A DNA stretch of 64,000 nucleotides. It comes from Typha latifolia (Eukaryota > Streptophyta > Magnoliopsida > Poales > Typhaceae). The notes below the pieces were generated by a model. The model had not been told where the DNA came from, did no database searches, and worked only from the letters and a program-made list of their open reading frames with translations. The number at the start of each line of letters is the position of its first letter. The stretch's first letter is position 1. Below, piece by piece: positions 24,575-37,405 of the stretch. The translations under genes were made by a program, and so were the position numbers. The stretch covers positions 2,317,001 to 2,381,000 of the forward strand of contig CM034112.1 in the NCBI GenBank assembly GCA_019914945.1, given 5' to 3'.

Positions 24575-26500
24575 AACCCAAGTGAAAGGACAAGTAGAAG
24601 AAGCCATACCTTACCTTCTTGGAGTACGTGATCGAATGGATTGGTGGCACGAGGTAGAGTTAGATTGCATGGAGATTAGCGGCTTCAAACCCTGCCTATT
24701 TCACGGCTCTTTTGGGTTGAAAGATTACTACTATAAGTTATCGACCTCTGTTTGCTTAAAAGATTTTAAAGAAAATTTGGGTCCTATCGATCTAAATTTT
24801 CTTTTATAAATTCCAAATATATTCTTACATGATTTTCTCAAGGAGTATTTCTTTTTTCCTATAATATAGAGTTACAAGACAAAGATGTTTAAAATGTTCT
24901 CTTATGTGTCAGTTTGTAGGCCAAATTAAAAATAGAGGCCTGACTCAATTAAGTTCTAGTTTAAGATTTAGTATGGATATTGTCTTATATACTGTTGAGT
25001 TAGGTTTGAAATTGAAGGGCACTTTAACTAATTTTGTCTGGGATTATTCATGTCTTACTCGTTCTAAGACAAACCGAGCCTAAGCTTTAGGAACCCCCAG
25101 AAAATAGGCATAGCGTATTACCATATTACATCAACAGGTACTATTATTCTACATTATCTATCGTTAGTAATAAGACATCATTAAATTCTTCTTTAATATT
25201 CCGAAACCCTTCAACATAAAATCACAATAAAACTTTTCGATGTTGTATAAATGAGATGATTACATTAAAATTAATAAATATTAATCAAGTTAGTAATCTC
25301 TGGGGTCGTGACCTAAAAATTTAGTAGTTGAAATTTCTCACAACTTGGCATCGTACTTATATAATCGTACATAATTACTGTGAATTAATTGCTCCCATGC
25401 AAACCCGTGAGAGATGTCACATGGAAACACAACCGTGGGTGTACTAACAGTCACATGTCACTTGGCCAAGGAGATTGAGATTGAGATTTATTCTAGGTTT
25501 TATTATCCTTACAATTTGAAGGCCAAATTCTTCTTCTTCTTTTTTTCAATGTATATATATATATATATATAGTTGTCTAACTCGGACTTTAAACGTGACA
25601 AAAATAAACATTCCACGTGAGAAAGTAACATGGTCTTGACCAAAGATCAGAAAGAAAGAAAGAAAATAAAACTACATATATATGAACTTTTATTATTATT
25701 AAAATTAGCTGAAGATGTTAAATAGATTTTTATTATTAAAAACATAGAGCCTTTTCTTTTCTTTATTTTTTCTTTCTTTAAAAAGTGATTTTGGTAAAAT
25801 TGTAAAGAAATAAATCGATAAGGTAGGGGTTCTTTTCCAGGAGTTTTTATGATTCAATTATATATATATATATATTTTTTAATTTAGCATATAAAATTTA
25901 TAATTAATACACATTTTATTATAGTGTACACTAAACGATATTATTATATATTAAAAAATCAAATACAATTAAATTGCAAAGCCACTTTTTTTTTTAAAAA
26001 AAATTCTTTTTTTGTGTTGTTGTATGCATATTTTGCATACATATCCTTAATTATATTCCTTTCAGTTGAGAGTATCTATGTTTTTTCTTTTTTCTAAATT
26101 ACTATACTGTGAACTAAAAGATGTCGAAATATAACCTCAAGGGCTTCCATGAAATTTAGAAGAGTATACAAGCAAATAAGAAACTTTGGAGGGATATACA
26201 TTCAACAAACCATAGAAAAAATCGACCAATTGACATGAACTTTTAGGAGTAAAATTTTATTAGACATAATTAATACACACTGTGCTTTTAGTTCATAAAA
26301 GTCAAAGTAATCATCTAATCTAAAAACATGCAAACACTAAGATAGCACATTATTGAACAAATGTATTAACAGAATCATCTAAAAAAAATACTAACTCTAT
26401 GAAAGATTAGAAAGAAAAAGATATATATACACATTAAAATTCTCTTTTGCAAGATTAGTGTTCAATCATAAATTATGTCAACATTTTGACTCATTTCTAG
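24573..26500. other. AT-rich intergenic DNA
   Basis: Short (TA)n tracts lie near 25552-25571 and 25859-25875. No gene is supported. Confidence 0.5.
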
Positions 26501-29500
26501 ATATATGGAGTGGCTTCAATATAGATGAAATGCATCTCGCAAGAATATTTTGATACAGGAAATCTGGCATGACAGCATTGGGTAGATAAATCTGAGGTTT
26601 AAATCAGTTGTATAATAAATCGAAAACTATAACTTCATCACCACCCAATGACATACTGCTGCTGATAGCTGAATCAACCAAAACAATACCTAAGAGACTA
26701 TTATATGAAAAAAGTTCAGGCTACATAAGAAATATCTGTCCACAAGTGACTACAAATATTAATCCCAAGTAGCATCATATCAAGTCATCTTTCTTTCAAT
26801 CCAAATGAAATAATTTTGAAAAGCTTTGGGTAAATCATTCCTTCAATCCAAATACTTGTGCTAAAAAGTCTATGTGCTACATCAAAGCACCAAGTTCAAC
26901 CGAATAAAAGAGAGAATGAAGGAAAAAAAACGGAACATGTGACTTTTGTCTTACATCCTGAGAAGCTAACTTTTTACACAGACTCGTAGGAAACATCCAA
27001 CACCAAGCAGTTGATTTTAACAACAGCCATGCACAACACAAGGAGGAATGTGATGCGTACAAGGAGGACAAACCTACATCAGAGAGCAGCTTTGGTAAAT
27101 TTATGAGCATCAACTGCAGCAGGAATATAGCTGCAGTTCAGAAGCCTTTTAAGAATCCTGTTGATGCTCCAACAGACCAATCAAGACATTGGCGCATCAA
27201 ACTCCCGTCTTACATTTTCACCCATCAGCGTCAGCTTTTTATTCCATGCTGACACGCCTTTATTCATTGAAAAAAAAAAAGAAGCACATGACTAACTCGA
27301 GATACAAACATTATAAACAGCTTCAACACAGGAAGGCAATATCATTCATTTAGTAAAACTGAGGTCATGACAAACTCAACATTCAACAATATAGCGTACA
27401 GAATAAAGTTTAAACTTTAAACTGTTAAATGAAGAAAACTTAAAAAGAAATTGACAGAAAGCAACCAAAGGAATATAGGACACTCAATTGGCAGTCTTAC
27501 GGTTGAATGCAAGCCATATGCAAGGGTCATATTATCATCTTACCTCCCATTAAACTTGGAGGACAAACATACCTGGCGTACCCACTTACCCACTTACGCA
27601 ACAGCCATAGCCTCAAATATCTGGGCTTCAATTGTTCTGTACCTTGCATAATTTGTGAGAGCTTACCTGGCATGCCCATTTGTTCAAAACATCTTTGACA
27701 AATTTCAATGAAAAAAAATTGGAAGTTGCTTCCTGCTTCACACTGAGGAGTGCCCACAAGGCCACAAGGAATCTCTTCTCTTATATCATATCAAGCAACA
27801 TGTAGAATGCTGTAGTTGACATATTTAATATCAATGACCAAAGAAATGTCTAGTATGGCAAAAGCCTACAGGAAGGCAGCAGGTAGCCAATGAAAATAGA
27901 AGTTCATTTATTTGTAAAGTCTGAGAAACTCCATCTTCTGATGATTTTGATGAGAAACCAGAACTCCAGTTGGGAATTTCAGCAATCAACATTATTGTCC
28001 AAAATAATTTTGCAAACAAGTGTTTGAAATATGGTAAAACAATAATCTAAAGTACTTCCCTGCATAAACAAAGTAAACATAACTCAATGTACAACAAACT
28101 AATGGATATGAGAAATACATCTGTAGATGTCCAAAATACTAACAATGACGTGCAACACATAATGAAAAATTAGAGGTCGGCCTATACCGCCGACATAGAA
28201 CCCACTACAGAAGATGCAGCTTGTGAGAGCTATTATTTTCAGCCCAGAGGATGTGCTATGCGCACCAAATGAGATCCAGAAATGAGAAAATCTAAAATAG
28301 GTTAGCAAAAATCTAGCTGAGAGTGCATGCACCTTGAGCAGCAGTCAGCAGTAGGGGCACTCTTGGGGTCCATATGTTGAAATGACATATCGCCAGTCTT
28401 TTCATAAATCCATCTCGTCAGACGCACTTGTTACCTAGTGTCATGAAAATATCTCTTCTATCCTGATCTCTGAATTCTTTGGCCGCCATAAAAATCTTTC
28501 CACCTGTCATATTTGGAAGCCCATTTGCTAATTCCATGCGTTTGAGACTGAGTAGTGCCTGTCCTTAATCTGGTGCATGAATATCTTATGCTGAACTGAC
28601 ATCTTGCTGACATCCTGGTCGACCTGCATCTGTTGAAGCTCCTCGTTACCGAGTAACATGGAAATATCTCACGAGTAATTATCTCTAAACACTTCGACCT
28701 AATTGCCACTTCCAAGCATCCCCCTACACCCTTTTTCTCAACACCTTCTCAACAAATGGTGTTTTTCACAACGTCTTTTGTTTTTTCTAGACGATGTAAT
28801 CCCGTTCATTGCTACTGTAGGCAGTGCTGTTGCCATTACTGTGGGGAATGAGAATAGATACTAAATCTTAATACCGATATTAAATTGGCATATGCAGACG
28901 GTAAGATTGTACATGTACATTGCTGTCACTGTAGAGAACTTGTCAATCTTATTTAAAGGTGAAACCAAATAATAAATTATGATGTAGCAGAAAATTGTTG
29001 AGCAAGTCCATCCATGTTTAAATTGCAGAACAAGAAAATTGGAATATTTTATGCTATATCAGAATGGTCGAGTTGTATCTCACCTAATTCGATATCCAGA
29101 CTGAATTCGACTGGTTCAAATCTGAAATTATCTGACACTAAATTGATCATATGGATCCTATTGGCAACCAACTGTCAATTGCCTGACTGCAGGAATGTCT
29201 GATAACCAAACTGAATTTTACTCAAAGAATGTCTGATAACCAAACTGAATTTTACTCAGTTTGAATCCAAAATTATCAGACAAAAAACTATATCAGATAT
29301 GGACTTGATTGGCAGCCAACTATGGACTCAAATAGTTTGCTTCATTATTTCTTACCTAGAAAAGTATAATGACTATGCAATATAAACTTTTAATTTTTTT
29401 TCTTATCATCATTCTTTCTGCATAAGAAGCCGTCACAATTCAAGAAAATTTTGACTAAATTCTTTTCACCAAGTCCTGCATAGGGTGTTAAGAAAGAAAC

Positions 29501-30560
29501 ATATTCTCTTATGCTGCTCTACCAATAGATTTACTTGCTCAACCGTCACCTTAGCAGAAGCACTGGGAAAAAGGCATGCGGACTTCTTATCATATTCACA
29601 CAAAGCCCCTTAGTTTAGGAATCAAGAGAGTGAGAGAGAAGTTGCGGTGTCACAGGATAATAAGGATGGCGAGAGGGACGACGTGTTGAAGATTATATAG
29701 GTAGGTGCATTCAAGAGGGAAAAAGGCATTATACTATTATGAGGTCAAAGAAAGGGTACATACAATAAGGGGTCAACAATATCTCTTATCAGCTGCTGTA
29801 GGAGGTACATACAATAAGAAAGCAAGTACGAGTAAGCTGCCCTTCAATTGGGTGTTAATGGCGCTCAAGAAAGAGAAAGTCTTTGAGATTGTTTGCTTGC
29901 TAGTTGCCACAGTAGGACATGAAGGTGATAACAACTGAAGTAAAACATATTTCCTAACTCCAGATGTAAGTTCGAAGTCGATGACGAAAAATTTAATATA
30001 TTTTTCGCACATACTAGCAAATTTCAATGCTGCGAAAGGCATTATTAGACATAATATGGCAGGAACTTTCAAAGAACAAGAGAGTTTGCTCAAGAACTAA
30101 TTACAGATATATCAACAAGGATGATGCAACATTAACGACTCATGAACTACGATATCATTATAGTGAGCGAAAAAAGTTAGCTAAAACAGAATCAAAGTCA
30201 AATGCTAATAGTGAAATTGTAACTTGTAACGAAAAGGTAGTACTCCTAGTTGATGAGAACATAACAATAAATTGCATAACTAATAAATCAACCCAAATAC
30301 CTGGATTGTCGTAAAAATAATAATAATAATAAAAGTGGATAAAATCAAAATAGCAATTAGAAGATATGAATCAAATGCAGCGTGTATAAAGGTGCTTATA
30401 ATGAAAAGAAGTCACCAATCTTACCTACTGCTTGGAGAATCCACTTGCGATGACAAGGGAACAAGAAAAAATCGAAGCATTAGGAGAATATATCAGATAA
30501 TAATACAAAGAGAAAGATTTCATTTGGGATAAAAACGAAGAACCCTAGAGTAGAAACCTC
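26500..30560 (-). other. Low-repeat region, possible minus-strand transcript of unknown nature
   Basis: The region has more even base composition than its flanks. Near 30540-30560 the minus strand reads like a 5' leader (CTCTAGGGTTCTTCG) and leads to a good donor (CAGTAG then GTAAG) near 30424. Weak open stretches exist downstream: a 43-codon frame starting MLLGNEELQQMQVDQDVSKM at about 28659, and an apparent end IPAAVDAHKFTKAAL near 27080. None links to a known family, so this may be a non-coding RNA or a decayed gene. A 34-bp tandem duplication (GAATGTCTGATAACCAAAC) sits at 29193-29260. Confidence 0.25.
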
Positions 30561-30617
30561 GGGTTTCGATTTCCTCGATCGGAGGCCGCTTGATCAATCA
30601 AATGGAATCACCGAGAT

Positions 30618-30723
30618 CATAGCGGGTTACTGGTAGTGCTTCCGCATCCGAATAGTGAGTCCGAATCTGGATCCGGGTACTTAAGAAGGAGGATTTATCA
30701 TAGCGGGTTACGGGTAGCGCCAT
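30618..30723. repeat. Short direct repeat upstream of the PPR gene
   Basis: CATAGCGGGTTAC(T/G)GGTAG(T/C)GC occurs at about 30618 and about 30698, 80 bp apart, just upstream of the PPR start. Confidence 0.7.
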
Positions 30724-30739
30724 TTGCTATTAGAGCCAG

Positions 30740-32290
30740 ATGCTTAGTTGCTATTCTATCCTCCGACTCCATATCCTTAAGAGATGCTTCAGAGATGTAT
30801 CAATGCCAAGGCCTCAAAGAGACTCCTATGACTACTCTCGCCTGCTTCAATCCCACTCAGGACACAAATCCCTCGCCCAAATCCACGCCCAAATCATCAC
30901 TTCCGGGCTCGATCACAACCCATTCTTAGCATCCAAGCTCGTGAGTCTCTATGCAGACCTGGGCCGCGGGGGCATGGAAGATGCCCGCAAGGTGTTCGAC
31001 CGGGCACCCCAAAGAGACGTCCTCCTGTGGAACGTCATGATTCGTAGCTATGCCAATGCTGGCCCGCAAGTTGAAGCTATTGTCATTTTTGTGCGCATGC
31101 TTCGGGGCTCTGTTCCAATGAATTGTTACACCTACCCATTTGTCATCAAGGCTTGTGCAGCTCTAGGTGACGAGCAAATTGGGAAATCGGTTCATGGACA
31201 TGTTGTGAGAATTGGGCTGGATTTGGATTTGTTTGTTGGTAATGCGCTTGTAACCTTCTATGCTAAATATCATGAAGTTGCTACAGGGAGGAAGGTCTTC
31301 GATAGTATTCGTGTTAAAGATATTGTTAGTTGGAATTCAATGATTGCTGGTTATGCTCAAAATGATGATGCTAGTGAAGCCATTGTGCTTCTCCATCAGA
31401 TGTTGAAAAATGGAGAAGGTTGCAAACCCGACCGTGTCACACTTGTTGCTGTTCTTCCTGCTTGCACTGAAATGGCAGCTGCACAAGAAGGTATGTGGGC
31501 TCACTCATATGCAGTGAAGACCGGTATGGGAATGGATGATGCATTAGCCAGTGGGTTCATTGGCATGTATGCAAATTGTGGTCGCTTGGACACTTCTCGG
31601 GAACTCTTTGACCGTGTAGGCAATCCGAATCTTGTAGTGTATAACTCGATGATTCAAGCTTATGGGAATCATGGTCATGCTTTGGAAGCATTGGAGGTGT
31701 TCAATAAGATGCTGGAATTGGGTGCTGCACCGGATAGTATTTGCTTCATCTGTGTGCTCTCAGCTTGCAGTCATGCTGGGTTGGTTGATAAGGGGTTTGA
31801 GATTTTCGAAATGATGGACAACTATGGAGTAGATAAGGGACAGGTTCACTATGCCTGCATGGTGGACCTACTAGGTCGTGCTGGGCAACTAAGTCGGGCA
31901 CTGGAGTTCATCATGGCCATGCCGATTGAGCCAGAGAAGGATGTCTGGGGTGCATTGCTAGGGGCTTGCAGGATATACAAGAATATAGAGCTCGCGGAGG
32001 AGGCTGCCAAGAGGTTGTTTCTTCTCGATGCGGAGAATGCAGGGCGGTACTCAGCATTGGCTAGTATGTATGAGGAGGCAGAGCGGTGGGAGGATGCGGC
32101 TAGGGTGAGGAAGGCAATGAGGGATAGAGGGGTTAGAAAGCCGCTTGGATGTAGCATGGTGGAGGTGGATACTGAAATCCATGCATTCGGCGTGGAAGAT
32201 GAGTCTCATCCAATGGCCAGCGACATATTCAATGTTTTAGAGCAGCTACAGAAAGTGGTAGCAGAAGAAGAGGTGGCATCATTGGGTTAA
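30740..32290 (+). CDS. Pentatricopeptide repeat protein, PLS class, E subgroup
   Basis: An intronless gene of 516 aa. PLS-type PPR motifs are visible throughout: DVLLWNVMIRSYANAG, NCYTYPFVIKACAALG, DLFVGNALVTFYAKY, DIVSWNSMIAGYAQN, PDSICFICVLSACSHAGL and HYACMVDLLGRAGQL. The C-terminus has E and partial E+ motifs (KDVWGALLGACRIYKNIELA, GCSMVEVDTEIHAFGVEDES) and no DYW domain. Such proteins bind organellar RNA, usually to specify C-to-U editing or processing sites; PLS-E members need a DYW partner for editing. The N-terminus (MLSCYSILRLHILKRCF) could be a mitochondrial or plastid targeting peptide; an internal ATG at 30803 (MPRPQRD) is an alternative start. The RNA target cannot be predicted here. 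Confidence 0.92.
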   Translation: MLSCYSILRLHILKRCFRDVSMPRPQRDSYDYSRLLQSHSGHKSLAQIHAQIITSGLDHNPFLASKLVSLYADLGRGGMEDARKVFDRAPQRDVLLWNVMIRSYANAGPQVEAIVIFVRMLRGSVPMNCYTYPFVIKACAALGDEQIGKSVHGHVVRIGLDLDLFVGNALVTFYAKYHEVATGRKVFDSIRVKDIVSWNSMIAGYAQNDDASEAIVLLHQMLKNGEGCKPDRVTLVAVLPACTEMAAAQEGMWAHSYAVKTGMGMDDALASGFIGMYANCGRLDTSRELFDRVGNPNLVVYNSMIQAYGNHGHALEALEVFNKMLELGAAPDSICFICVLSACSHAGLVDKGFEIFEMMDNYGVDKGQVHYACMVDLLGRAGQLSRALEFIMAMPIEPEKDVWGALLGACRIYKNIELAEEAAKRLFLLDAENAGRYSALASMYEEAERWEDAARVRKAMRDRGVRKPLGCSMVEVDTEIHAFGVEDESHPMASDIFNVLEQLQKVVAEEEVASLG

Positions 32291-33358
32291 TGGGTCAATC
32301 ATTCAAATGATTCAATAGAAAGTTATGCTATCTCAACAAGTGAACACAATGGTTATCAGCTGCAATGGCTGAACTGTAATGCATCTTGGAAGCTCACCAA
32401 GTTGCTTGTGGATGATAAAATATCAGCTGCCTATGAAGCAAATTGTAGACTACAGTCTGGCTCGTTATTGTGTCTGAACTTGTAAGTGTCCAAAGCTGCA
32501 CCTTTTCTGGGATATTAGCTATTCGGACAGGACTAGAAAGGCAAAGGAACAAAAGGGTTTGATGTCAGTACTGTGAGACAATCCCATTGGAGCATATGCA
32601 GCTTCCTAGTGACCATCTGGGACATGGGGAACGAAACTATCATTATTCACATTGCAGGGAGAATTTTATCATTTCAATTACTGGAACTCTGTGATTCTGC
32701 TGTGGAGTCATGGAGATTGATGTGGAATGATAGACCAGTTAGATTACAGAAGATGTTTGATTATCCTAGGTTAGTCATGAACTAAGAACACAGATGAAAG
32801 CTACGTTGTTTAGATTAATGAAAGACATTATTATTGTCCAACGTGTACTTCTGAAGATCATTGTTAGAAGCAAATTTATATGAATAATTATATTTAGATT
32901 TTTAACTATTGTCCGTTTTCACGTAGTCTCGCTTATTTAAATTTTAGTGAAACATCGAACTCCGTAGTGCTATTTTGGTTAGTTATCTGATTAAATTTAT
33001 TTATAAAAGAAATATTATTTTAAAGTTTTAACAAAAAGAAATCCACAGATCAAGTTAAAAATATTGGAAAGACGGGGTGTAAAAAGGCAATAAACATTAG
33101 GCAGGGTGTGAAATGGGGGAAAAAGAAAATTCTATTTTGGAACTCCTCCATTTATAGCTTGTAACTCCCCCACCCCCTACTTGCAAGCCAATTTCTGGCG
33201 CACCGCAGAACCGGACAAAGTGACCACAAAAATCTCCATTTCCCATCTAATTTTGGCAACCATCGGACCGTGGAGTTCGATTCCCACACGTTCTTCCCCT
33301 TCTCTCCTCTATTCCCGAGCATTCACCTCCTCCCCTCCTCTTCAGCCCGTTCGCAGTC
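32291..33358. other. Intergenic: PPR 3' region and DNL-gene promoter
   Basis: The first part likely holds the PPR 3' UTR. The last 150 bp before the DNL gene are pyrimidine-rich (CTTCCCCTTCTCTCCTC) and look like its leader. The ORF at 32573-32785 has no family resemblance. Confidence 0.45.
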
Positions 33359-34263
33359 ATGGAGTCCATCGCCGCCTCCGCCTCCGCACCGATCGCCTCG
33401 TCACCTTCACCCTTCTCCGTGTTCTCTCCCAAGCGAAGCTTCCTCAAACGCCCTCTCCTCCTCCCGATCGCTGCCAAGAGTACTCTCTCTCTCTCTCTCT
33501 CGCCTCTATATCTTGATATTTTCGCTTTGAATCGATAACCGTGACTCTAATATCTCTTCAATCTTTTCACGTGTAATCCAGGTCGAGAAGGCGAATCCGA
33601 TCTCCACTCCGATCCGGAAAACCCTAACGCTCTAGTCCCTTTTTCCCCTCTTTCCAAGGTAAGTAGTAATCAAAATTATCCGATCCCCCAATCTAATCTC
33701 TCTGATGCTGGATTCCGGTATCAAGTCGCTTCTTATGGATTTGCGAGGGATTAGGATGCTGCGATGGGTCTGGTTCTGAGCGCTGCCGCTGGAAGAGGCT
33801 GGACCACCGGATCGGGTATGGAAGGCCCTTCTATCCCCACCGACTCCGATCTTGCCACCAATCGACCGGTCTCGACCTTCCCCTGGTCGCTCTTCACCAA
33901 ATCCCCCCGCCGCCGGATGCGCGTAGCCTTCACCTGCAACGTCTGCGGGCAGCGAACCACTCGCGCTATCAACCCTCACGCGTATACCGATGGCACCGTC
34001 TTTGTCCAGGTGAAAATTTTATCTTTTGGAGCTTAATTGTATTATCTTTAGTGTTCTCTTGATTGTTTTCTGAGAAAGATTTGATTTTGGTGGGTGGCCA
34101 GTGTTGTGGATGCAATGTGTTCCATAAACTCGTGGACAATCTGAATCTGTTCCATGAGATGAAGTGTTACGTGAATCCGAGTTTTCGCTATAGAGGAGAT
34201 GTGCCATTCAATTTCCTAGACGACGGCGATGAGGATGATGAGAATATTTTCCCGGTGTTTTGA
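33359..34263 (+). CDS. DNL-type (Zim17/HEP-like) zinc-finger protein, probably chloroplast
   Basis: Four exons (33359-33479, 33582-33658, 33755-34009, 34102-34263) encode 204 aa in a continuous frame. The N-terminal ~50 residues are rich in Ser, Ala and Pro, like a plastid transit peptide. The conserved part is GLVLSAAAGRGWTTGSGMEG, then SPRRRMRVAFTCNVCGQRTT, then CCGCNVFHKLVDNLNLF. Zinc ligands are C127, C130, C152 and C155, and the DNL signature is at 163-165. The family comprises Hsp70 helper proteins (Zim17/Tim15/HEP) that keep organellar Hsp70 soluble; this version is closest in my memory to Arabidopsis At5g27280. A CT run follows the first donor at 33481-33503. The short acidic C-terminus (DDGDEDDENIFPVF) is variable. 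Confidence 0.93.
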
Positions 34264-36147
34264 GAAGTTGATTCTGGTCTTATATGGTTATGTTAATAAT
34301 AAGAAAAAGGATAGGAGTGTATATATTGAAGTTAATGATACTAACTTGCTGACAGTTGTATATATATATATATATGTTCACTTTTTAGTGCAAAATATCT
34401 TATGAAACAATTTATTTAGCTGTTACTATTATATCGTGTTGATTCACTGCTTCTATGAAGTGTTAGAAGTTGTCTTTTAAGCTTGTCTAAGAATGAGGTA
34501 GTCAAGTTTCTTTATTGATGGTTGTGTGATGTTTCCATTTAAGTTTATTTTCTGTGGATGATTTTGAGATTATCTCATTTTGAAGAGTTCAAATGCACTT
34601 TGTTCTTAGAAATACTTCTTGGTGATAGGGGCATGATTTGGGGTTTCTCTATGACTGCATGCTCGAATCATTAAACTAGTCGCTTGCTTGTTTCAGCTTG
34701 AAATTGAATAGTTATGCACTCTCAGTAATGTTTTTTCTATCATTTTTCTTATGATCAATATTGAGAATGATCACTCATCTGACACAAGGTATAGTGCACA
34801 GGGAGAAACAATAGCTTGAGAAAAAACAGTCTAGGAGGCCATAGAAGCATCTGATTCTTTGTGAATAACTTTTTTTCATCGATCTGATCCTCCATTCCTT
34901 TTCGCCATAGGGTTTACCAATGAAATTTGTTGAAGACAAATATTTGAAAGAACCTCTCAAATCGCAACTAACACATTTCTCTGGTGCATGAGATTTTATG
35001 TTGCATTATCTATTGATAACTGCATACATTTCTATGAGAGGCCCACCTGATATGAAACTATATGGAGTTTTAGATGAACTAGTCTCACATTTAACTTTTG
35101 CTAAATCACTGATCTTTCCATAGTGCACTTCATATATTGATTCGATGATAACTTCTGCCACTCCACATATTATTATTGTCCTTGTCCATCGGTATAAGCT
35201 ACTCATCATCCATTGATCCAGTACTTCTTTCTCCTCAGAATTTTGTTAAATCTGTCAGCCATGTACCTTTACCTTTAAACAGCGCTCTAAGTTTATAGGA
35301 GTTAAATATAAGATCCATAAGTTCAAATTTTGGTTCCCTAAATTTGTTTTGTATACAAGGGAGGAAGAGGGAGCCTAAGACAACTCAAACTAAAGTTTTG
35401 GTATGATATGAAGAAGCTTGAATATGCATGGTTCAAAACTATTGATTCTAGTTATGATATTACTTCAAAGTTCAAACAATGCGCTGACCTCCTGAGAACC
35501 CATGTCCAAGTAGTTTGGATGAGTTTCTTTTAGGATGAGAAAAAAAGGTTTAACAGTATTGTTGCTGCATCAAACTCTGGGAGGTTATGTCTTGAGTAGA
35601 GACTCTTAATGCTAAACCTTTTGTAAAAATATTAATTACCAAGTTGTTGTTGTTTCAATTGGCATCTTTTAGATCTTTGATGGACTTGAAGCAAAAGAAG
35701 CAGAGGAAACTGCCTTGATATAATCAGGGATCTGAGGATACTTTTCATATCATGGCTTTTTGTTGTAAATTTGTATTGCATTTCTTCCTCATTTTTTTTT
35801 TCTTCTGAGTCTATTGGAAATTTCATGAGTTTTTGTGAGACCATAGGTTATTAGCAATCTAAATTGCTGGCTATGTGAGTGTATTGTGCTGTTGTCAGCA
35901 TATTCTGTATTCTTTCTGGCATCTGCAATGGTGTCCACGGGAACCCATCTGCTGGAGTTCAGAAATTCTGCATTTGATCATATAAGTATATTCTCCTATG
36001 GTGATTGACTTATCTATTCTTCATAAATACGAGGAGTCGCCAATTGGAGTAGAATTGCTGCAGGTAGTTTATCAATGGTGATTCTTCCATATTTTCAGAT
36101 GGAATTATCACACTTTTGTGTACTCAAATTCTTCTTGTCTATTTCAG
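34264..36147. other. Intergenic DNA downstream of the DNL gene
   Basis: Contains the DNL 3' UTR and AT-rich DNA with a short (TA)n at about 34360-34374. No supported gene. Confidence 0.45.
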
Positions 36148-36573
36148 CTATTTAAGAATCAGTACCGGTGTTTTCTCAAAAAGGAATCATAATGGCAGCG
36201 GCCTCCAGAAAGATGCACTGCCTAAGTATGTTCTCGTCAACATTCTCAATCAACCAGTAAGAAATATTCCTTTTCTGCAGTTTTATATCTTCTGTAATCT
36301 TCTACCTGTTTGTTTATTTTGTCTATCATCTCCTTTTGATCTTTATTTTTACTAGTAATTTGGAGAAAGCTTCTATTGCATTCCAATATGAGTTGATTTG
36401 GGTTTTCTTCTGGGTTGCTGATGACGATGTTACCTTAGGTTGATGAGATAGAACTGCCTTTAACTGTCAAAACTACCTATTTCAAGTTTTACACCCGTTC
36501 TGCCAAATTTATTCGGGCGTGCATCCAACGATGTGTCACCGAATGGACCTGGACGTGTCTGCCACACAAATAG
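36148..36573 (+). CDS. Candidate two-exon reading frame of unknown function (partial or spurious)
   Basis: A stretch 36148-36256 follows a good acceptor (TTGTCTATTTCAG) and ends at a GTAAGA donor. A second, 36439-36573, follows TTACCTTAG and ends in TAG. Joined, one frame stays open for about 80 codons: YLRISTGVFSKRN, LPKYVLVNILNQP then VDEIELPLTVKTTYFKFYT, ending TCLPHK. I recognise no family and no upstream start exon. It could be the 3' end of an unrecognised gene, alternative 3' exons of the DNL gene, or chance. Confidence 0.25.
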
Positions 36574-37107
36574 TTCTCACCTCTCTCTGACAGTAAAATA
36601 AATAATAAAAGAACGTAGGGGCTACTCTTCTTTTTTTTTTATCTTGTAAGACATTGAATTATAGTTTTTGGAGTGAAGGAGAACTTAATGATATTCTACT
36701 AGATACTGATGTCATTAGGATTCAAACCAGAGTACTTTCATGAGCCCCTAATATATTGTTGTATTATTACCCAATAGAACATTTTATTTCGACAGGTTTG
36801 TCCTAATAAATTGTAGTATATAGTAGTATACAAGCTTTTCTAGGTGATCTTTATAACTGATAATATGCTAGCACTATTGTTGGGGCAATCTACAAGAAAA
36901 AAACTCCTTAGTTATAGTAAATTTAAAAATCTAAAATTATCGATAGAAGACTTTCTCATGCAAATCCCTATTTGTTGTAGTATTTTCCCAGTCAAAGAAC
37001 CTTGCACTAGGCTGTTTCCAAGATTAGCCACAAGCTACTAATGACTTGTGCACCACTGGGACAAATCCAGAACAAGATTTGTGCCATTACGAGAGGTGGC
37101 AATTCTG
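36574..37107. other. Intergenic DNA
   Basis: AT-rich; no gene or repeat that I can support. The ORF at 36844-37041 has no family resemblance. Confidence 0.4.
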
Positions 37108-37337
37108 ACACGTAGGTTTGTTCATCTCTCTTCCCCCATCCACTCCCTCATTCGTCTAACCACATATCATCCCCACTATGCCATGTCAGACAATATCTAA
37201 TCCAATCCGACCAATAGGAGAACACCACAGAGATAACACCCTCTCTCTCTGCCACCCATTTTATCCAATCACCTCCTCTTCTCCGGTACTACAAAGCCAG
37301 CCAACTATCCATCTACAAAGCAATCGATTTATATATA
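37108..37337 (+). promoter_or_regulatory. Plastocyanin promoter
   Basis: A TATATATA box lies at 37330-37337, about 70 bp before the ATG. Upstream are an ACGT core in GACACGTAGG (about 37109), CCAAT-like words (CCAATCCGACCAATAGG, about 37181), and GATAA-type I-box elements in GAGATAACA (about 37210) and inverted in TTATCCAATC (about 37261). Such elements are common in light-responsive photosynthesis promoters; function is inferred. Confidence 0.5.
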
Positions 37338-37405
37338 CTCCAACACTACTCCCTCCCTTGTAAAGTAGAATTTAGAAACTAAACTAGCTAGAAAAGCCAC
37401 AGGCA

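Noticed and set aside
26877..27113. Possible C-terminal exon ending IPAAVDAHKFTKAAL
   Set aside because: Only about 20 plausible residues, no family match and no linked upstream exon; kept only as part of the uncertain 26.5-30.5 kb region.
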